Shown here: positions 34,613-43,902 of the stretch, piece after piece
How positions within the stretch are numbered: the stretch's first letter is position 1
How the letters are laid out: every line of letters begins with the position of its first letter
From: Cellulomonas triticagri
GTDB lineage: Bacteria > Actinomycetota > Actinomycetes > Actinomycetales > Cellulomonadaceae
Length of the DNA: 64,000 bases
Reading direction: 5' to 3'
Assembly: GCF_003696205.1 (NCBI RefSeq)
Contig: NZ_RFFI01000003.1
Coordinates: forward strand, 1-64,000
Position numbers and translations under genes: made by a program
The notes under the pieces: generated by a model
Seen by the model: only the letters and a program-made list of their open reading frames with translations
What the model was told of the DNA's origin: nothing
The model's database searches: none

Positions 34613-36414
34613 GCGCCGCGGACCGCCCGCACTCCGCACCCACCACGCACGCGTCGACGTCGGCAGCATCGCAGCTGCCGCCGGCGTTCCCGTCGCGTGC
34701 GCCGTGGGGGACGGCGGGCAAGCTGCGCGCCTGGCAGGCGCAGGCCCTGGAGCAGTACCTGACGACCGCGCCGCGGGACTTCCTCGCGGTGGCGACGCCG
34801 GGCGCGGGCAAGACGACGTTCGCGCTGCGGATCGCGACCGAGCTGCTGCAGGCGGGCATCGTCCGCCGGGTCACGGTGGTCGCCCCGACCGAGCACCTCA
34901 AGCACCAGTGGGCGGACGCCGCGGCGCGCGTCGGCATCAAGCTCGACCCGAACTTCAAGAACTCCCAGGGCCGCCACGGTCACGGGTTCGACGGCGTCGC
35001 GCTGACCTACGCCGGTGTCGCGTCGAAGCCCGCGCTGCACGCCGCGCGCACCACGGCCGCCCCGACGCTGGTCATCCTCGACGAGGTGCACCACGGCGGT
35101 GACGCCCTGAGCTGGGGCGACGCCGTGCACGAGGCGTTCGAGGGCGCGACGCGCCGCCTGTCGCTGACGGGCACGCCGTTCCGGTCCGACACCGCGCAGA
35201 TCCCGTTCGTGCAGTACGAGCGCGGGGCCGACGGCATCCGCCGCAGCAAGGCGGACTACACGTACGGCTACTCCGAGGCGCTGCGCGACCACGTCGTGCG
35301 GCCCGTGCTGTTCCTCACGTACTCGGGGGCGATGCGCTGGCGCACCAAGGCGGGCGACGAGGTCAGCGCCCGCCTCGGCGAGCCGCTGACCAAGGACATG
35401 ACCGCCCAGGCGTGGCGCACCGCGCTGAACCCGGACGGCGAGTGGATCCCGTCGGTGCTGGCCGCCGCGGACCGCCGCCTCACCGAGGTGCGGCGCAGCG
35501 TCCCCGACGCGGGCGCCATGGTCATCGCGACCGACCAGACGGACGCCCGCGCGTACGCCGGGCACCTCGCCCGGATCACCGGGACGTCCCCGACGGTCGT
35601 GCTGTCCGACGACGACGGGGCGAACGCCCGCATCGACGAGTTCTCCGCGGACGACTCCCGCTGGCTGGTCGCGGTGCGCATGGTCTCCGAGGGCGTCGAC
35701 GTGCCCCGCCTCGCGGTCGGCGTGTACGCGACCAGCACCTCGACGCCGCTGTTCTTCGCGCAGGCCGTCGGCCGGTTCGTCCGGGCCCGCAAGCGCGGCG
35801 AGACGGCCTCGGTGTTCCTGCCGAGCGTCGCGCCGCTGCTCGGGCTCGCGAACAGCATGGAGGTCGAGCGCGACCACGCCCTCGACCGGCCGCTGACCGC
35901 CGAGGAGCAGGGCGAGGGCTACAACCCCGAGGACGCCCTGGTCGCGGAGGCCAACCGGTCCGAGAAGGGCTCCGACGCGCTCCAGGGCACGTTCGAGGCG
36001 CTGGAGGCGCAGGCGTCGTTCGACCGCGTGCTGTTCGACGGCGGCGAGTTCGGCACCGGCGGCGACGTCGGCTCGGACGAGGAGCTGGACTTCCTGGGCC
36101 TGCCCGGGCTGCTCGACCCCGACCAGGTGACGACGCTGCTGCGGCAGCGGCAGGCCAGTCAGCAGAGCGCGAAGAAGACGAAGGCGCAGGCCCTGGAGGA
36201 CCTCGCCGAGATGGACCACCGCAAGCAGGCCGAGCTGCGCAAGGAGCTCGCGACGCTGGTCGGTGCGTGGTCGCGCAAGAGCGGGCAGCCGCACGGCGCG
36301 GTGCACGCCGAGCTGCGGCGCCGGTGCGGCGGACCCGAGGTGGCGCTGGCGGACCCCGCGCAGCTGGAGCAGCGCGTGGCGATGCTCCGCCGCTGGTTCG
36401 TCGGCCAGCGCTGA
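34609..36414 (+). CDS. DEAD/DEAH-box superfamily 2 helicase
   Basis: A 601-residue protein from GTG 34609, coupled to the DUF3039 gene. Motif I is ATPGAGKTTFALRIATELL (about residue 60), motif Ia VVAPTEHLKHQWADAA, motif II VILDEVHHGGD, motif III LSLTGTPFRSD, motif V RMVSEGVDVPRLAVGVYAT and motif VI QAVGRFVRARKRGE. The RecA-like pair is followed by a charged helical C-terminus (KKTKAQALEDLAEMDHRKQAE). This resembles an actinobacterial XPB/RadD-like group; whether it acts on DNA or RNA is not clear. Confidence 0.92.
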   Translation: MSAADRPHSAPTTHASTSAASQLPPAFPSRAPWGTAGKLRAWQAQALEQYLTTAPRDFLAVATPGAGKTTFALRIATELLQAGIVRRVTVVAPTEHLKHQWADAAARVGIKLDPNFKNSQGRHGHGFDGVALTYAGVASKPALHAARTTAAPTLVILDEVHHGGDALSWGDAVHEAFEGATRRLSLTGTPFRSDTAQIPFVQYERGADGIRRSKADYTYGYSEALRDHVVRPVLFLTYSGAMRWRTKAGDEVSARLGEPLTKDMTAQAWRTALNPDGEWIPSVLAAADRRLTEVRRSVPDAGAMVIATDQTDARAYAGHLARITGTSPTVVLSDDDGANARIDEFSADDSRWLVAVRMVSEGVDVPRLAVGVYATSTSTPLFFAQAVGRFVRARKRGETASVFLPSVAPLLGLANSMEVERDHALDRPLTAEEQGEGYNPEDALVAEANRSEKGSDALQGTFEALEAQASFDRVLFDGGEFGTGGDVGSDEELDFLGLPGLLDPDQVTTLLRQRQASQQSAKKTKAQALEDLAEMDHRKQAELRKELATLVGAWSRKSGQPHGAVHAELRRRCGGPEVALADPAQLEQRVAMLRRWFVGQR

Positions 36415-36551
36415 CACCGGCCCCGTAGCACCGGGAGGTGGTTCCCGCACCTCGGCGCTCGACGTGCGGAACGGGTGAACCGGTGTCAGTGTCGTCGCTG
36501 TGAGCAGGGCATTCGTGACCCTGCTGGTTCGACGAAAAAGGGAGCCGTCAG

Positions 36552-36707
36552 ATGCCCACGTGGCTGATCCTCATCATCCTGGGTGCCGTCCTGCTCGTGG
36601 TCGGCGTGGCGGTCGAGGCCGCCAAGATCCTCATCTGGATCGGTATCGCCGTGCTCGTGGTCAGCCTGATCCTGGGCCTGCTGCGACGCGGCAAGGCGAG
36701 CGTGTAG
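36552..36707 (+). CDS. 51-residue two-helix membrane protein
   Basis: ATG 36552 with AGGGAG upstream encodes 51 residues ending at TAG 36707. Nearly all of it is two hydrophobic helices (MPTWLILIILGAVLLVVGV and ILIWIGIAVLVVSLILGLL) with an acidic-free short turn and a basic RRGKASV tail. Small proteins of this type are common in actinobacteria and have no assigned role. It stands alone between the helicase and pncB. Confidence 0.75.
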   Translation: MPTWLILIILGAVLLVVGVAVEAAKILIWIGIAVLVVSLILGLLRRGKASV

Positions 36708-36780
36708 CGACACGCGCTCCAGACGTCGCCGACGCCCGCACCGCCTCCCGGTGGTGCGGGCGTCGTCGTGCGTGGGGGTT

Positions 36781-38106
36781 CTAGACGGTGCGGGTCTCGG
36801 TCGTCAGGGCGGCCTCGTCGGCGGACAGCCGGCGCGCGCCGCGGGGGAGCTCGTCCCGGGAGGCGGCATGACGGACCGTCGCGGCAGCGACGCCCTCCGC
36901 ACCCGTCCACCCCGGCTGGACCACGCCGTCGACCACGAGCGGCACGACGAGCCCCCGCAGGCCCGCGCCGGGCTGCCACGCGGTGACCGCGGCGTCGTCG
37001 CCGGTGACGACGACCTCGGCGACGGCGCGCCCGGTCGCCGGGTCGAGGCGGCGCGCGGCGGTCTTGCGCCCCCCGACGGAGGTCTTCTGGGTGGACGCCT
37101 TCGCCACGGGGGCGAGGCGGCCGTCCGCGCCCTCGCGGGCGACGAGCTTGTAGACCATGCCGCAGGTCGGTGCGCCGGATCCGGTCACCAGCGACGTGCC
37201 GACGCCGTAGGAGTCGACGGGCGCGACCGCGAGGGCGGCGATGGCGTACTCGTCCAGGTCGGACGTCACGACGATCTTCGTGTCGCGGGCGCCGAGGCCG
37301 TCGAGCTGCGCGCGCACCTCCTGCGCGAGCACCCCGAGGTCCCCGGAGTCGAGCCGCACCGCGCCGAGGCCGGTCCCGGCGGCCGCGACGGCCCGCTCGA
37401 CCCCGCGCTTCACGTCGTACGTGTCGACCAGCAGCGTCGTCCCGGGGCCCGCGGAGGCGACCTGCGCGGCGAACGCCGTCTCCTCGTCGTCGTGCAGCAG
37501 CGTGAACGCGTGCGCGGCGGTCCCGATCGTCGGGATGCCGTACCGGCGGCCCGCCTCCAGGTTCGACGTCCCGGCGAACCCGGCGACGGCGGCGGCGCGC
37601 GCGGCGGCCACGGCGGCCTGCTCGTGCGCGCGCCGCGCCCCCATCTCCAGCACGGGACGGCCGATCGCGGCGCTGGTCATCCGGGACGCCGCCGACGCGA
37701 TGGCCGAGTCGTAGTTGAGCACCGACAGCACCAGGGTCTCCAGCAGCACGGCCTCGGCGAAGGTCCCCTCGACCGTGAGCACGGGGGAGTGCGGGAAGAA
37801 GATCTCGCCTTCGGCGTACCCCGTCATGCTGCCGGTGAACCGGTAGTCCGCGAGGAAGGCCAGCGTGCGCTGGTCGACGACATCCTCGCGCTCCAGCCAG
37901 GAGAGCTCCTCGTCGCCGAACCGGAAGTCCGCCAGGGCCTCCAGCACCCGCCCGGTCCCCGCGAGCACGCCGTACCGGCGGCCGTGCGGGAGCCGCCGCG
38001 TGAACACCTCGAAGACGCAGCGGCGGTCGGCGGTGCCGTCGGCCAGCGCGGCCCCCAGCATGGTCAGCTCGTAGCGGTCGGTCAGCAGCGCGGTGCTCGA
38101 CGTCAT
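36781..38106 (-). CDS. pncB: Nicotinate phosphoribosyltransferase
   Basis: A 441-residue protein from ATG 38106. It shows [56 protein letters not shown] with the phosphorylated His, [29 protein letters not shown] and [22 protein letters not shown]. It converts nicotinate and PRPP to nicotinate mononucleotide in NAD salvage. TACGGT on the minus strand (38113-38118) ends 6 nt before the ATG, so the mRNA is probably leaderless. It is divergent from clpS, the usual actinobacterial arrangement. Confidence 0.95.
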   Translation of the reverse strand: MTSSTALLTDRYELTMLGAALADGTADRRCVFEVFTRRLPHGRRYGVLAGTGRVLEALADFRFGDEELSWLEREDVVDQRTLAFLADYRFTGSMTGYAEGEIFFPHSPVLTVEGTFAEAVLLETLVLSVLNYDSAIASAASRMTSAAIGRPVLEMGARRAHEQAAVAAARAAAVAGFAGTSNLEAGRRYGIPTIGTAAHAFTLLHDDEETAFAAQVASAGPGTTLLVDTYDVKRGVERAVAAAGTGLGAVRLDSGDLGVLAQEVRAQLDGLGARDTKIVVTSDLDEYAIAALAVAPVDSYGVGTSLVTGSGAPTCGMVYKLVAREGADGRLAPVAKASTQKTSVGGRKTAARRLDPATGRAVAEVVVTGDDAAVTAWQPGAGLRGLVVPLVVDGVVQPGWTGAEGVAAATVRHAASRDELPRGARRLSADEAALTTETRTV

Positions 38107-38163
38107 GCGCACACCGTAAGCGGCACGCCCGCCGGGGTCCCGCCGGGCACCTAGAGTGGACGG

Positions 38164-38451
38164 GTGTCCGTGGAGATCGCACCCGAGGAGACCGCCCACG
38201 CGGAGGGCGCCCTCGCCGACGTCTGGGTCACCGTCGTGTGGAACGACCCGGTCAACCTCATGTCGTACGTCACGTACGTGTTCCGGTCGTACTTCGGGTA
38301 CCCGCAGGCCAAGGCCGAGAAGCTGATGATGCAGGTGCACGAGGAGGGCCGGTCCGCGGTGTCGACGGGCAACCGGGAGCAGATGGAGGTGGACGTGCAG
38401 GCGATGCACTCCTTCGGCCTGTGGGCCACGCTGCAGCGGGCGGACGACTAG
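38164..38451 (+). CDS. clpS: ATP-dependent Clp protease adapter ClpS
   Basis: A 95-residue protein with the ClpS core [35 protein letters not shown] and [17 protein letters not shown]. The N-degron pocket residues (Asn-Asp at WNDPVN, Met/His later) are present. ClpS delivers N-end-rule substrates to ClpAP or ClpCP. GTG 38164 follows TAGAGT (38152-38157) by 6 nt, a leaderless layout. The next gene begins directly after the stop. Confidence 0.95.
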   Translation: MSVEIAPEETAHAEGALADVWVTVVWNDPVNLMSYVTYVFRSYFGYPQAKAEKLMMQVHEEGRSAVSTGNREQMEVDVQAMHSFGLWATLQRADD

Positions 38452-39240
38452 GTGCGCGCCTTCCTCCGCGAGGGCGACGCGCTGGTCGCCGAGGTCGACC
38501 CGGGCGAGCGCGAGGTGCTCGCGACCGTGGTCGCGGACGTCGCCGAGCTGCTGGGCGGCGGCCGGTTCGAGGAGCGCGCCCGGGAGACCGGGCGGGCGCA
38601 CCGCGCCGACGCCTCGGCCGACGCCGAGGCGTCCCTGCTGATGCGGCTGCGGCTGGAGCCGCTGCCCTCGCCCGACGACCCCGCCGTGCACCGGCTGTTG
38701 CCCGACGCGTCGCGCGACGACGCCGCCGTGTCGCAGGAGTTCCGGCGGCTGACCGAGGACGACCTGCGGCAGCAGAAGATCGACCGGCTCGCGGAGCTGT
38801 TCGACGCGCTCGCGGTGGACGCGCTGGCGAACGGCGCGGACGCCGGGGACGGTGCGGCCGGCTCGCGCCGGTCGCGGCGCACCCGGGGTCGGCACGAGGC
38901 CGCCGCGGTGGTCCGGGTGGACGTCGCGCGTGCGCCGGCGCTCGCGGCCACGCTGACCGACGTGCGCCTGGTGCTCGGCGAGCGGCTCGGCGTCACCGAC
39001 GAGGAGGCGAGCGCCCGGCTGGAGGACGAGGTCGTCGCGACCCGCCCGGGCGCCGACGACCACGCCGCGCAGGCCCGGCAGTACCTCGGCTCGGTGTTCC
39101 TGGCCCTGGGCTGGTGGCAGGAGACGCTGATGGCCTGCCTGCTCGCGGACCTCCCCGAGCTGCCGGACGACGCCGGTCCGGACCTGCCGGACCTTCCCGG
39201 ACGTGCCGGTCCCGCCGGAGGTCTAGGCTCGACGTCGTGA
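38452..39240 (+). CDS. DUF2017 family protein
   Basis: A 262-residue protein from GTG 38452, immediately after clpS. It is acidic and helical: [24 protein letters not shown], a linker, [25 protein letters not shown], and a C-terminal part with [21 protein letters not shown] and [19 protein letters not shown]2017 is an actinobacterial family that regularly lies between clpS and murI; function unknown. Its last 4 bp overlap murI. Confidence 0.9.
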   Translation: MRAFLREGDALVAEVDPGEREVLATVVADVAELLGGGRFEERARETGRAHRADASADAEASLLMRLRLEPLPSPDDPAVHRLLPDASRDDAAVSQEFRRLTEDDLRQQKIDRLAELFDALAVDALANGADAGDGAAGSRRSRRTRGRHEAAAVVRVDVARAPALAATLTDVRLVLGERLGVTDEEASARLEDEVVATRPGADDHAAQARQYLGSVFLALGWWQETLMACLLADLPELPDDAGPDLPDLPGRAGPAGGLGSTS

Positions 39241-40052
39241 ACGACGCTCCCATCGGGATCTTCGACTCCGGGGTGGGAGGTCTGACGAACGCCCGCGCGA
39301 TCATCGACCAGCTGCCCCACGAGTCGGTGCTCTACATCGGCGACACCCTCAACACCCCCTACGGCCCCAAGCCGCTGGCGGCCGTGCGCGCCCACGCCCT
39401 CGAGGTGATGGACGACCTGGTCGACGCCGGGGTGAAGATGCTGGTCATCGCGTGCAACACGGCGTCCTCGGCGGTGCTGCGCGACGCCCGCGAGCGGTAC
39501 ACGCTGCGCAAGGGCATCCCGGTGGTCGAGGTGATCCTGCCCGCGGCGCGCCGCGCGGTCGCCGCGACCCGGTCCGGGCGGATCGGCGTGATCGGCACGA
39601 AGGCCACGGTGGAGTCCCGGGCGTACGACGACGCGTTCGCCGTCGCGCCCGGCGTGCACCTCACGACGCAGGCGTGCCCGCGGTTCGTGGAGTTCGTCGA
39701 GGCGGGCGTGACCTCCGGGCCCGAGCTGCTGAGCGTCGCCGACACCTACCTGGCGCCGGTCAAGGACGCGGGCGTCGACACCCTCGTGCTCGGCTGCACG
39801 CACTACCCGCTGCTGACCGGCGTCATCTCCTACGTCATGGGCGAGGACGTCACGCTGGTGTCCAGCGCGGAGGAGACCGCCAAGGACGTCTACCGCACGC
39901 TCGTCGCGCACGACCTGGAGCGCGACCCCGCCGCCGGGGCGCCCGAGCACCGGTTCCTCGCCACCGGCGACCCCGAGCCGTTCGCCGCGCTCGCCCGCCG
40001 GTTCCTGGGCCCCGAGGTCCGGCACGTGGAGGCGCGCGGCGCGCTGCGCTGA
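39237..40052 (+). CDS. murI: Glutamate racemase
   Basis: A 271-residue protein from GTG 39237. It begins [19 protein letters not shown] and has [14 protein letters not shown]. The two catalytic Cys are visible: Cys73 in [12 protein letters not shown] and Cys187 in [11 protein letters not shown]. It makes D-glutamate for peptidoglycan. Besides coupling to DUF2017, TAGGCT at 39224-39229 ends 7 nt before the start, so a leaderless internal promoter is also possible. A hairpin at 40064-40102 terminates the unit. Confidence 0.96.
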   Translation: MNDAPIGIFDSGVGGLTNARAIIDQLPHESVLYIGDTLNTPYGPKPLAAVRAHALEVMDDLVDAGVKMLVIACNTASSAVLRDARERYTLRKGIPVVEVILPAARRAVAATRSGRIGVIGTKATVESRAYDDAFAVAPGVHLTTQACPRFVEFVEAGVTSGPELLSVADTYLAPVKDAGVDTLVLGCTHYPLLTGVISYVMGEDVTLVSSAEETAKDVYRTLVAHDLERDPAAGAPEHRFLATGDPEPFAALARRFLGPEVRHVEARGALR

Positions 40053-40063
40053 GCCGCTCGCGC

Positions 40064-40102
40064 CGCCCGGCGGGGTGACGAGCGACACGTCACCGCCGGG
40101 CG
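40064..40102 (+). terminator. Hairpin terminator after murI
   Basis: CGCCCGGCGG and TGACG (40064-40080) pair with CGTCACCGCCGGGCG (40088-40102) with a small bulge, giving a stem of about 15 bp around a 7-nt loop. Confidence 0.65.
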
Positions 40103-40191
40103 CAACGGCCCGGCACGGTCCGGGCGGGCACGGCATCATGAACCCGGGTCACCGTCGCCGCGTCGGTGCCCGACTCAGGGGAGAGGTGCCG

Positions 40192-40995
40192 ATGAGGCTG
40201 GTCGTCGTGGGCAGCGCGGGCTCGTTCCCGGGCCCGGACTCCGCCGCGTCCTGCTACCTGCTGCAGGCGGACGGGCCGGACGGTGCGGGCGGGACCCGCA
40301 CGTGGAACCTGCTGCTCGACCTGGGCAACGGGGCGCTGGGACCGCTGCAGCGGCACCTGCCGCCCGCGGACCTCGACGCGGTCGCGATCAGCCACCTGCA
40401 CGCCGACCACGTCGCCGACGTCGTGGTGCTGGGCGTGATGCTCCGGTACGACCCGCGCGGGCTGCGGGAGCAGCCGCTGCCGCTGCACGGCCCCGAGGGC
40501 GTGCGCGAGCGGCTCGCGCAGCTCTCCGGGCACGACCCGGCCACCGACACCGCCGAGCACCTCGCGCTGGGCACCTGGCGGGCGGGCGAGGCCGTGCGGG
40601 TCGGGCCGTTCACGGTCGAGCCGGTGCCGGTGGAGCACCCGGTCCCGGCGTTCGGGTTCCGGGTCACCGGGCCGTCGTCGGTCGAGCCCGGGCGCACCGT
40701 GACCCTCGCGTACACCGGGGACACCGACGAGTGCCCCGGTCTGGACGACCTCGCGCGCGACGCCGACCTGCTGCTCGCCGAGGCGGCGTACGTGGAGTCG
40801 CTGCCCGCCGCGCCGCGCGGTGTGCACCTCACGGGCCGCCGGGCGGGCCTGGCCGCCGAGCGCGGCGGGTCGCGCCGCCTGCTGCTCACGCACCTCGTGG
40901 CGTGGAACGACCCGCAGGAGAGCCTGGACGAGGCCCGCGCGGTCTACGGCGGGCCGGTCGACCTGGCCGTGCCGGGGATGGTCGTCACGCTCTGA
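40192..40995 (+). CDS. Metallo-beta-lactamase fold hydrolase (RNase Z-like)
   Basis: A 267-residue protein from ATG 40192 with GAGAGG upstream. The fold begins MRLVVVGSAGSFPGPDSAASCYLL, includes LLDLGNGALGPLQRH, the metal motif SHLHADHVADV, LAYTGDTDECPGL and a late LLLTHLVAWNDP His. This matches the actinobacterial phosphodiesterase-like MBL group that follows murI and precedes rph in Mycobacterium and relatives. Likely substrates are cyclic nucleotides or RNA ends, which I cannot decide. Confidence 0.88.
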   Translation: MRLVVVGSAGSFPGPDSAASCYLLQADGPDGAGGTRTWNLLLDLGNGALGPLQRHLPPADLDAVAISHLHADHVADVVVLGVMLRYDPRGLREQPLPLHGPEGVRERLAQLSGHDPATDTAEHLALGTWRAGEAVRVGPFTVEPVPVEHPVPAFGFRVTGPSSVEPGRTVTLAYTGDTDECPGLDDLARDADLLLAEAAYVESLPAAPRGVHLTGRRAGLAAERGGSRRLLLTHLVAWNDPQESLDEARAVYGGPVDLAVPGMVVTL

Positions 40996-41008
40996 CTCGA
41001 CGCGGCCG

Positions 41009-42334
41009 TCAGAGCACGACGGCGCCGATCGCGAACCCGAACGCCACGGACAGCGTGATGGCGATCATCCCGGGCGCCAGGAACGGGTGGTCGAAGACGT
41101 ACTTCCCGATCCGCGTGGTGCCGGTGTCGTCCATCTCGACGGCGGCGAGCAGCGTCGGGTAGGTGGGCAGCACGAACAGCGCGGACACGGCCGGGAACGC
41201 CGCGACGGCCGCGGGGGCGGCGACGCCCATCGCCAGGGCGGTCGGCATCAGGGCGCGGGCCGTGGACGCCTGCGAGTACATGAGCGCCGACGCGAGGACC
41301 AGGGCGACCGCCAGCAGCCAGGGCTGCCCGGCGAGCACGTCCCCGGCGGCGTGCTGGATCGCGTCCTCGTGGGCGGCGAAGAACGTCAGCCCCAGCCAGG
41401 CGACGCCGAGCACGCAGAGGCAGGCGCTCGTCCCGGAGCGGAAGGTCGACGCGGTGAGGACCTGCGCGGGCTCGACCCGGCAGGTGAGGACGATCACCGC
41501 CGCGACGCTCAGCATGATCGCGATGATCGCCTGGTCCCGACCCATGACCGGGTCCGTGATGACGCCGGCCTTCTCGGAGATCAGGGTCGCGTACGCCATC
41601 ACCGCGAGCAGGCCGACCCCGAACACGGCGACCGACAGCCGGGCGCCCGGGCGCACCTCGCGCGCCTGCCCGGCGGGTCGGGGCGGGACGACCGTGCCCG
41701 CGGCGAGCCGCCGCTGGTACTCGGGGTCGTCGGACAGCCGGGTGCGGCCCCGGGCGCGGTCGACGACGGTGAGGACCGCCGCCGTCGCCAGGCACGCCAA
41801 GAACGTCGACGGGATCGCCACGGCCAGGAGCCCGAGGTAGTCGACCCCGGTCCCGCTCTCCTCCAGGAGCCCCGAGAAGAACAGGACGGCCGCGGAGATC
41901 GGGGACGCCGTGATGGCGATCTGCGAGGCGACCACCGCGATGGACAGGGGCCGGGCGGGCCGCAGGTCGTTCTCCTTCGCGACCTCCGCGATCACGGGCA
42001 GCGTCGAGAACGCCGTGTGCCCCGTCCCCGCCATCACGGTCATGAGGAACGTCACGACGGGGGCGAGGAAGGTGAGGTGCCGGGGGTTGCGCCGCAGCAG
42101 CCGCGCGGCGACGTCGACCAGCCAGTCCATGCCGCCCGCGACCTGCATCGCGGCGATGGCCGCGATCACGGCCATGATGATCGACACGACGTCGAGGGGC
42201 ATGTCGCCGGGCGTGACGCCGAGCACCGCGAGGGCGAGGACGCCGAGGCCGCCCGCGTAGCCGATCGCGATGCCGCCGAGCCGCGCGCCGAGCAGGATCG
42301 CCCCGAGGACGACGAGCAGGTGCAGCCAGATCAT
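41009..42334 (-). CDS. Dcu-type anaerobic C4-dicarboxylate transporter
   Basis: A 441-residue membrane protein from ATG 42334 with GAGGAG upstream. It has about 11 hydrophobic segments and the Dcu pattern: GGIAIGYAGGLGVLALAVLG, MAVIAAIAAMQVAGGMDWLV, VVTFLMTVMAGTGHTAFSTLP and a C-terminal VFDHPFLAPGMIAI. DcuA/DcuB exchange fumarate or aspartate for succinate under low oxygen. It stands divergent from rph and convergent with the MBL gene, interrupting an otherwise conserved murI-MBL-rph-rdgB order. Confidence 0.9.
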   Translation of the reverse strand: MIWLHLLVVLGAILLGARLGGIAIGYAGGLGVLALAVLGVTPGDMPLDVVSIIMAVIAAIAAMQVAGGMDWLVDVAARLLRRNPRHLTFLAPVVTFLMTVMAGTGHTAFSTLPVIAEVAKENDLRPARPLSIAVVASQIAITASPISAAVLFFSGLLEESGTGVDYLGLLAVAIPSTFLACLATAAVLTVVDRARGRTRLSDDPEYQRRLAAGTVVPPRPAGQAREVRPGARLSVAVFGVGLLAVMAYATLISEKAGVITDPVMGRDQAIIAIMLSVAAVIVLTCRVEPAQVLTASTFRSGTSACLCVLGVAWLGLTFFAAHEDAIQHAAGDVLAGQPWLLAVALVLASALMYSQASTARALMPTALAMGVAAPAAVAAFPAVSALFVLPTYPTLLAAVEMDDTGTTRIGKYVFDHPFLAPGMIAITLSVAFGFAIGAVVL

Positions 42335-42489
42335 GCGGGGGTCTCCTCGGGGTGCCGGCGGCCGCACCGGACCGGTGGTGCGGCTCGCGTCCCGCAGCGT
42401 GGCAGCCCCGCGACCACCGAGGGTGCCCGTCCGGCCCCGGCTGAGTGGTGCTGGCGGGCCTACCTGAGTGGTGTCGTTAGGCTCGGGGG

Positions 42490-43284
42490 ATGACCTCCGA
42501 CTCCGCCCGCACGCCCGCCCGCGCCGACGGCCGCGCCGCCGACGCCCTGCGCCCGATCTCGATCACCCGCCGCTACCTGGACGCGGGCGAGGGCAGCGTG
42601 CTCGTGGAGTTCGGCGGCACCAAGGTGCTGTGCGTGGCGTCGTTCACCGCGGGCGTGCCCCGGTGGCGCAAGGGCTCCGGCGAGGGCTGGGTGACCGCGG
42701 AGTACGCGATGCTGCCGCGCTCCACCACCACCCGCTCCGACCGCGAGTCCGTGCGCGGCAAGATCGGCGGCCGCACGCACGAGATCTCCCGGCTCATCGG
42801 CCGCTCGCTGCGCGCCGTCATCGACGTCGCCGCGCTGGGCGAGAACACCATCGTCCTCGACTGCGACGTGCTGCAGGCCGACGGCGGCACCCGCACCGCC
42901 TCGGTGACCGGCGCCTACGTGGCGCTCGCGGACGCCGTCGCGTGGGGCATCGCCCAGGGCTCGGTGGACGGCCGCCGGTCGGTGCTGCGCGACTCCGTGT
43001 CCGCGGTCAGCGTCGGCATCGTGGACGGCCACCCGGTGCTGGACCTGCCGTACGTCGAGGACGTGCGCGCGCAGACGGACATGAACGTCGTCGTCACCGG
43101 CTCGGGCGACTTCGTCGAGGTGCAGGGCACGGCCGAGCACGCGCCGTTCAACCGCACCGAGCTCGACGCGCTGCTCGACCTCGCCCTGGTCGGCACCAAG
43201 GAGCTCGCGCGCGTGCAGGACGAGGTCCTGGCCCTGCCCGCGGTCGGCGGCCCCGTCACGGTGCGCGGCGGGTCGGACGCGTGA
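42490..43284 (+). CDS. rph: Ribonuclease PH
   Basis: A 264-residue protein from ATG 42490. Typical segments are [23 protein letters not shown] (read in parts), [38 protein letters not shown] and [19 protein letters not shown] with the catalytic Asp. It trims tRNA 3' ends phosphorolytically. TAGGCT (42478-42483) ends 6 nt before the ATG and there is no Shine-Dalgarno, so the mRNA is probably leaderless. A direct repeat CTGAGTGGTG (42441-42450 and 42464-42473) lies just upstream. The stop overlaps rdgB by 4 bp. Confidence 0.96.
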   Translation: MTSDSARTPARADGRAADALRPISITRRYLDAGEGSVLVEFGGTKVLCVASFTAGVPRWRKGSGEGWVTAEYAMLPRSTTTRSDRESVRGKIGGRTHEISRLIGRSLRAVIDVAALGENTIVLDCDVLQADGGTRTASVTGAYVALADAVAWGIAQGSVDGRRSVLRDSVSAVSVGIVDGHPVLDLPYVEDVRAQTDMNVVVTGSGDFVEVQGTAEHAPFNRTELDALLDLALVGTKELARVQDEVLALPAVGGPVTVRGGSDA

Positions 43285-43895
43285 CCGCGCGGCTCGTCCT
43301 CGCGACGCACAACGCGCACAAGCTCGGCGAGCTGCGCGCGATCCTCGTCCCCGCTCTGCCGGGCCTGGACCCGGAGTCCGTGGTCAGCGCCCGCGACGTC
43401 GGCGCCCCGGAGCCCGTCGAGGACGGCGTGACGTTCGCCGAGAACGCCCTGATCAAGGCCCGGGCGCTCGCCCGCGCCACCGGGCTGCCCGCCGTGGCCG
43501 ACGACTCCGGGCTGTCCGTCGACGTGCTCGGCGGGGCCCCGGGCATCTTCTCCGCCCGCTGGGCGGGCCGGCACGGCGACGACCGCGCGAACCTCGACCT
43601 GCTGCTCGCGCAGCTGTCCGACATCGCGCCCGAGCACCGCGCCGCGCGGTTCACCTGCGCCGCCGCGCTCGTGACGCCGGACGGCGCCGAGCACGTCGAG
43701 CTCGGGCACCTGGAGGGCACCCTGGCGACCGCGCCGCGTGGCGAGCACGGCTTCGGCTACGACCCCGTGCTCGTCCCGGCGGGCGGCGCGCTCACCTGCG
43801 CGGAGCTCGCGCCCGAGGAGAAGAACCGCATCTCGCACCGCGGGCAGGCGTTCCGCGCGCTCGTCCCGGTCGTCGTCGCGGCCCTGCGGGGCTGA
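43281..43895 (+). CDS. rdgB: dITP/XTP pyrophosphatase (RdgB/HAM1)
   Basis: A 204-residue protein from GTG 43281, overlapping rph. It begins [18 protein letters not shown] and has [56 protein letters not shown], and [10 protein letters not shown] with [16 protein letters not shown]. It hydrolyses non-canonical purine triphosphates such as ITP and XTP before they reach DNA. The rph-rdgB pairing is conserved in actinobacteria. Confidence 0.96.
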   Translation: MTARLVLATHNAHKLGELRAILVPALPGLDPESVVSARDVGAPEPVEDGVTFAENALIKARALARATGLPAVADDSGLSVDVLGGAPGIFSARWAGRHGDDRANLDLLLAQLSDIAPEHRAARFTCAAALVTPDGAEHVELGHLEGTLATAPRGEHGFGYDPVLVPAGGALTCAELAPEEKNRISHRGQAFRALVPVVVAALRG

Positions 43896-43902
43896 GCGCG
43901 GC

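Noticed and set aside
42441-42473. CTGAGTGGTG direct repeat upstream of rph as an operator
   Set aside because: Only two short copies next to a housekeeping leaderless promoter, with no inverted symmetry; not strong enough as a separate feature.
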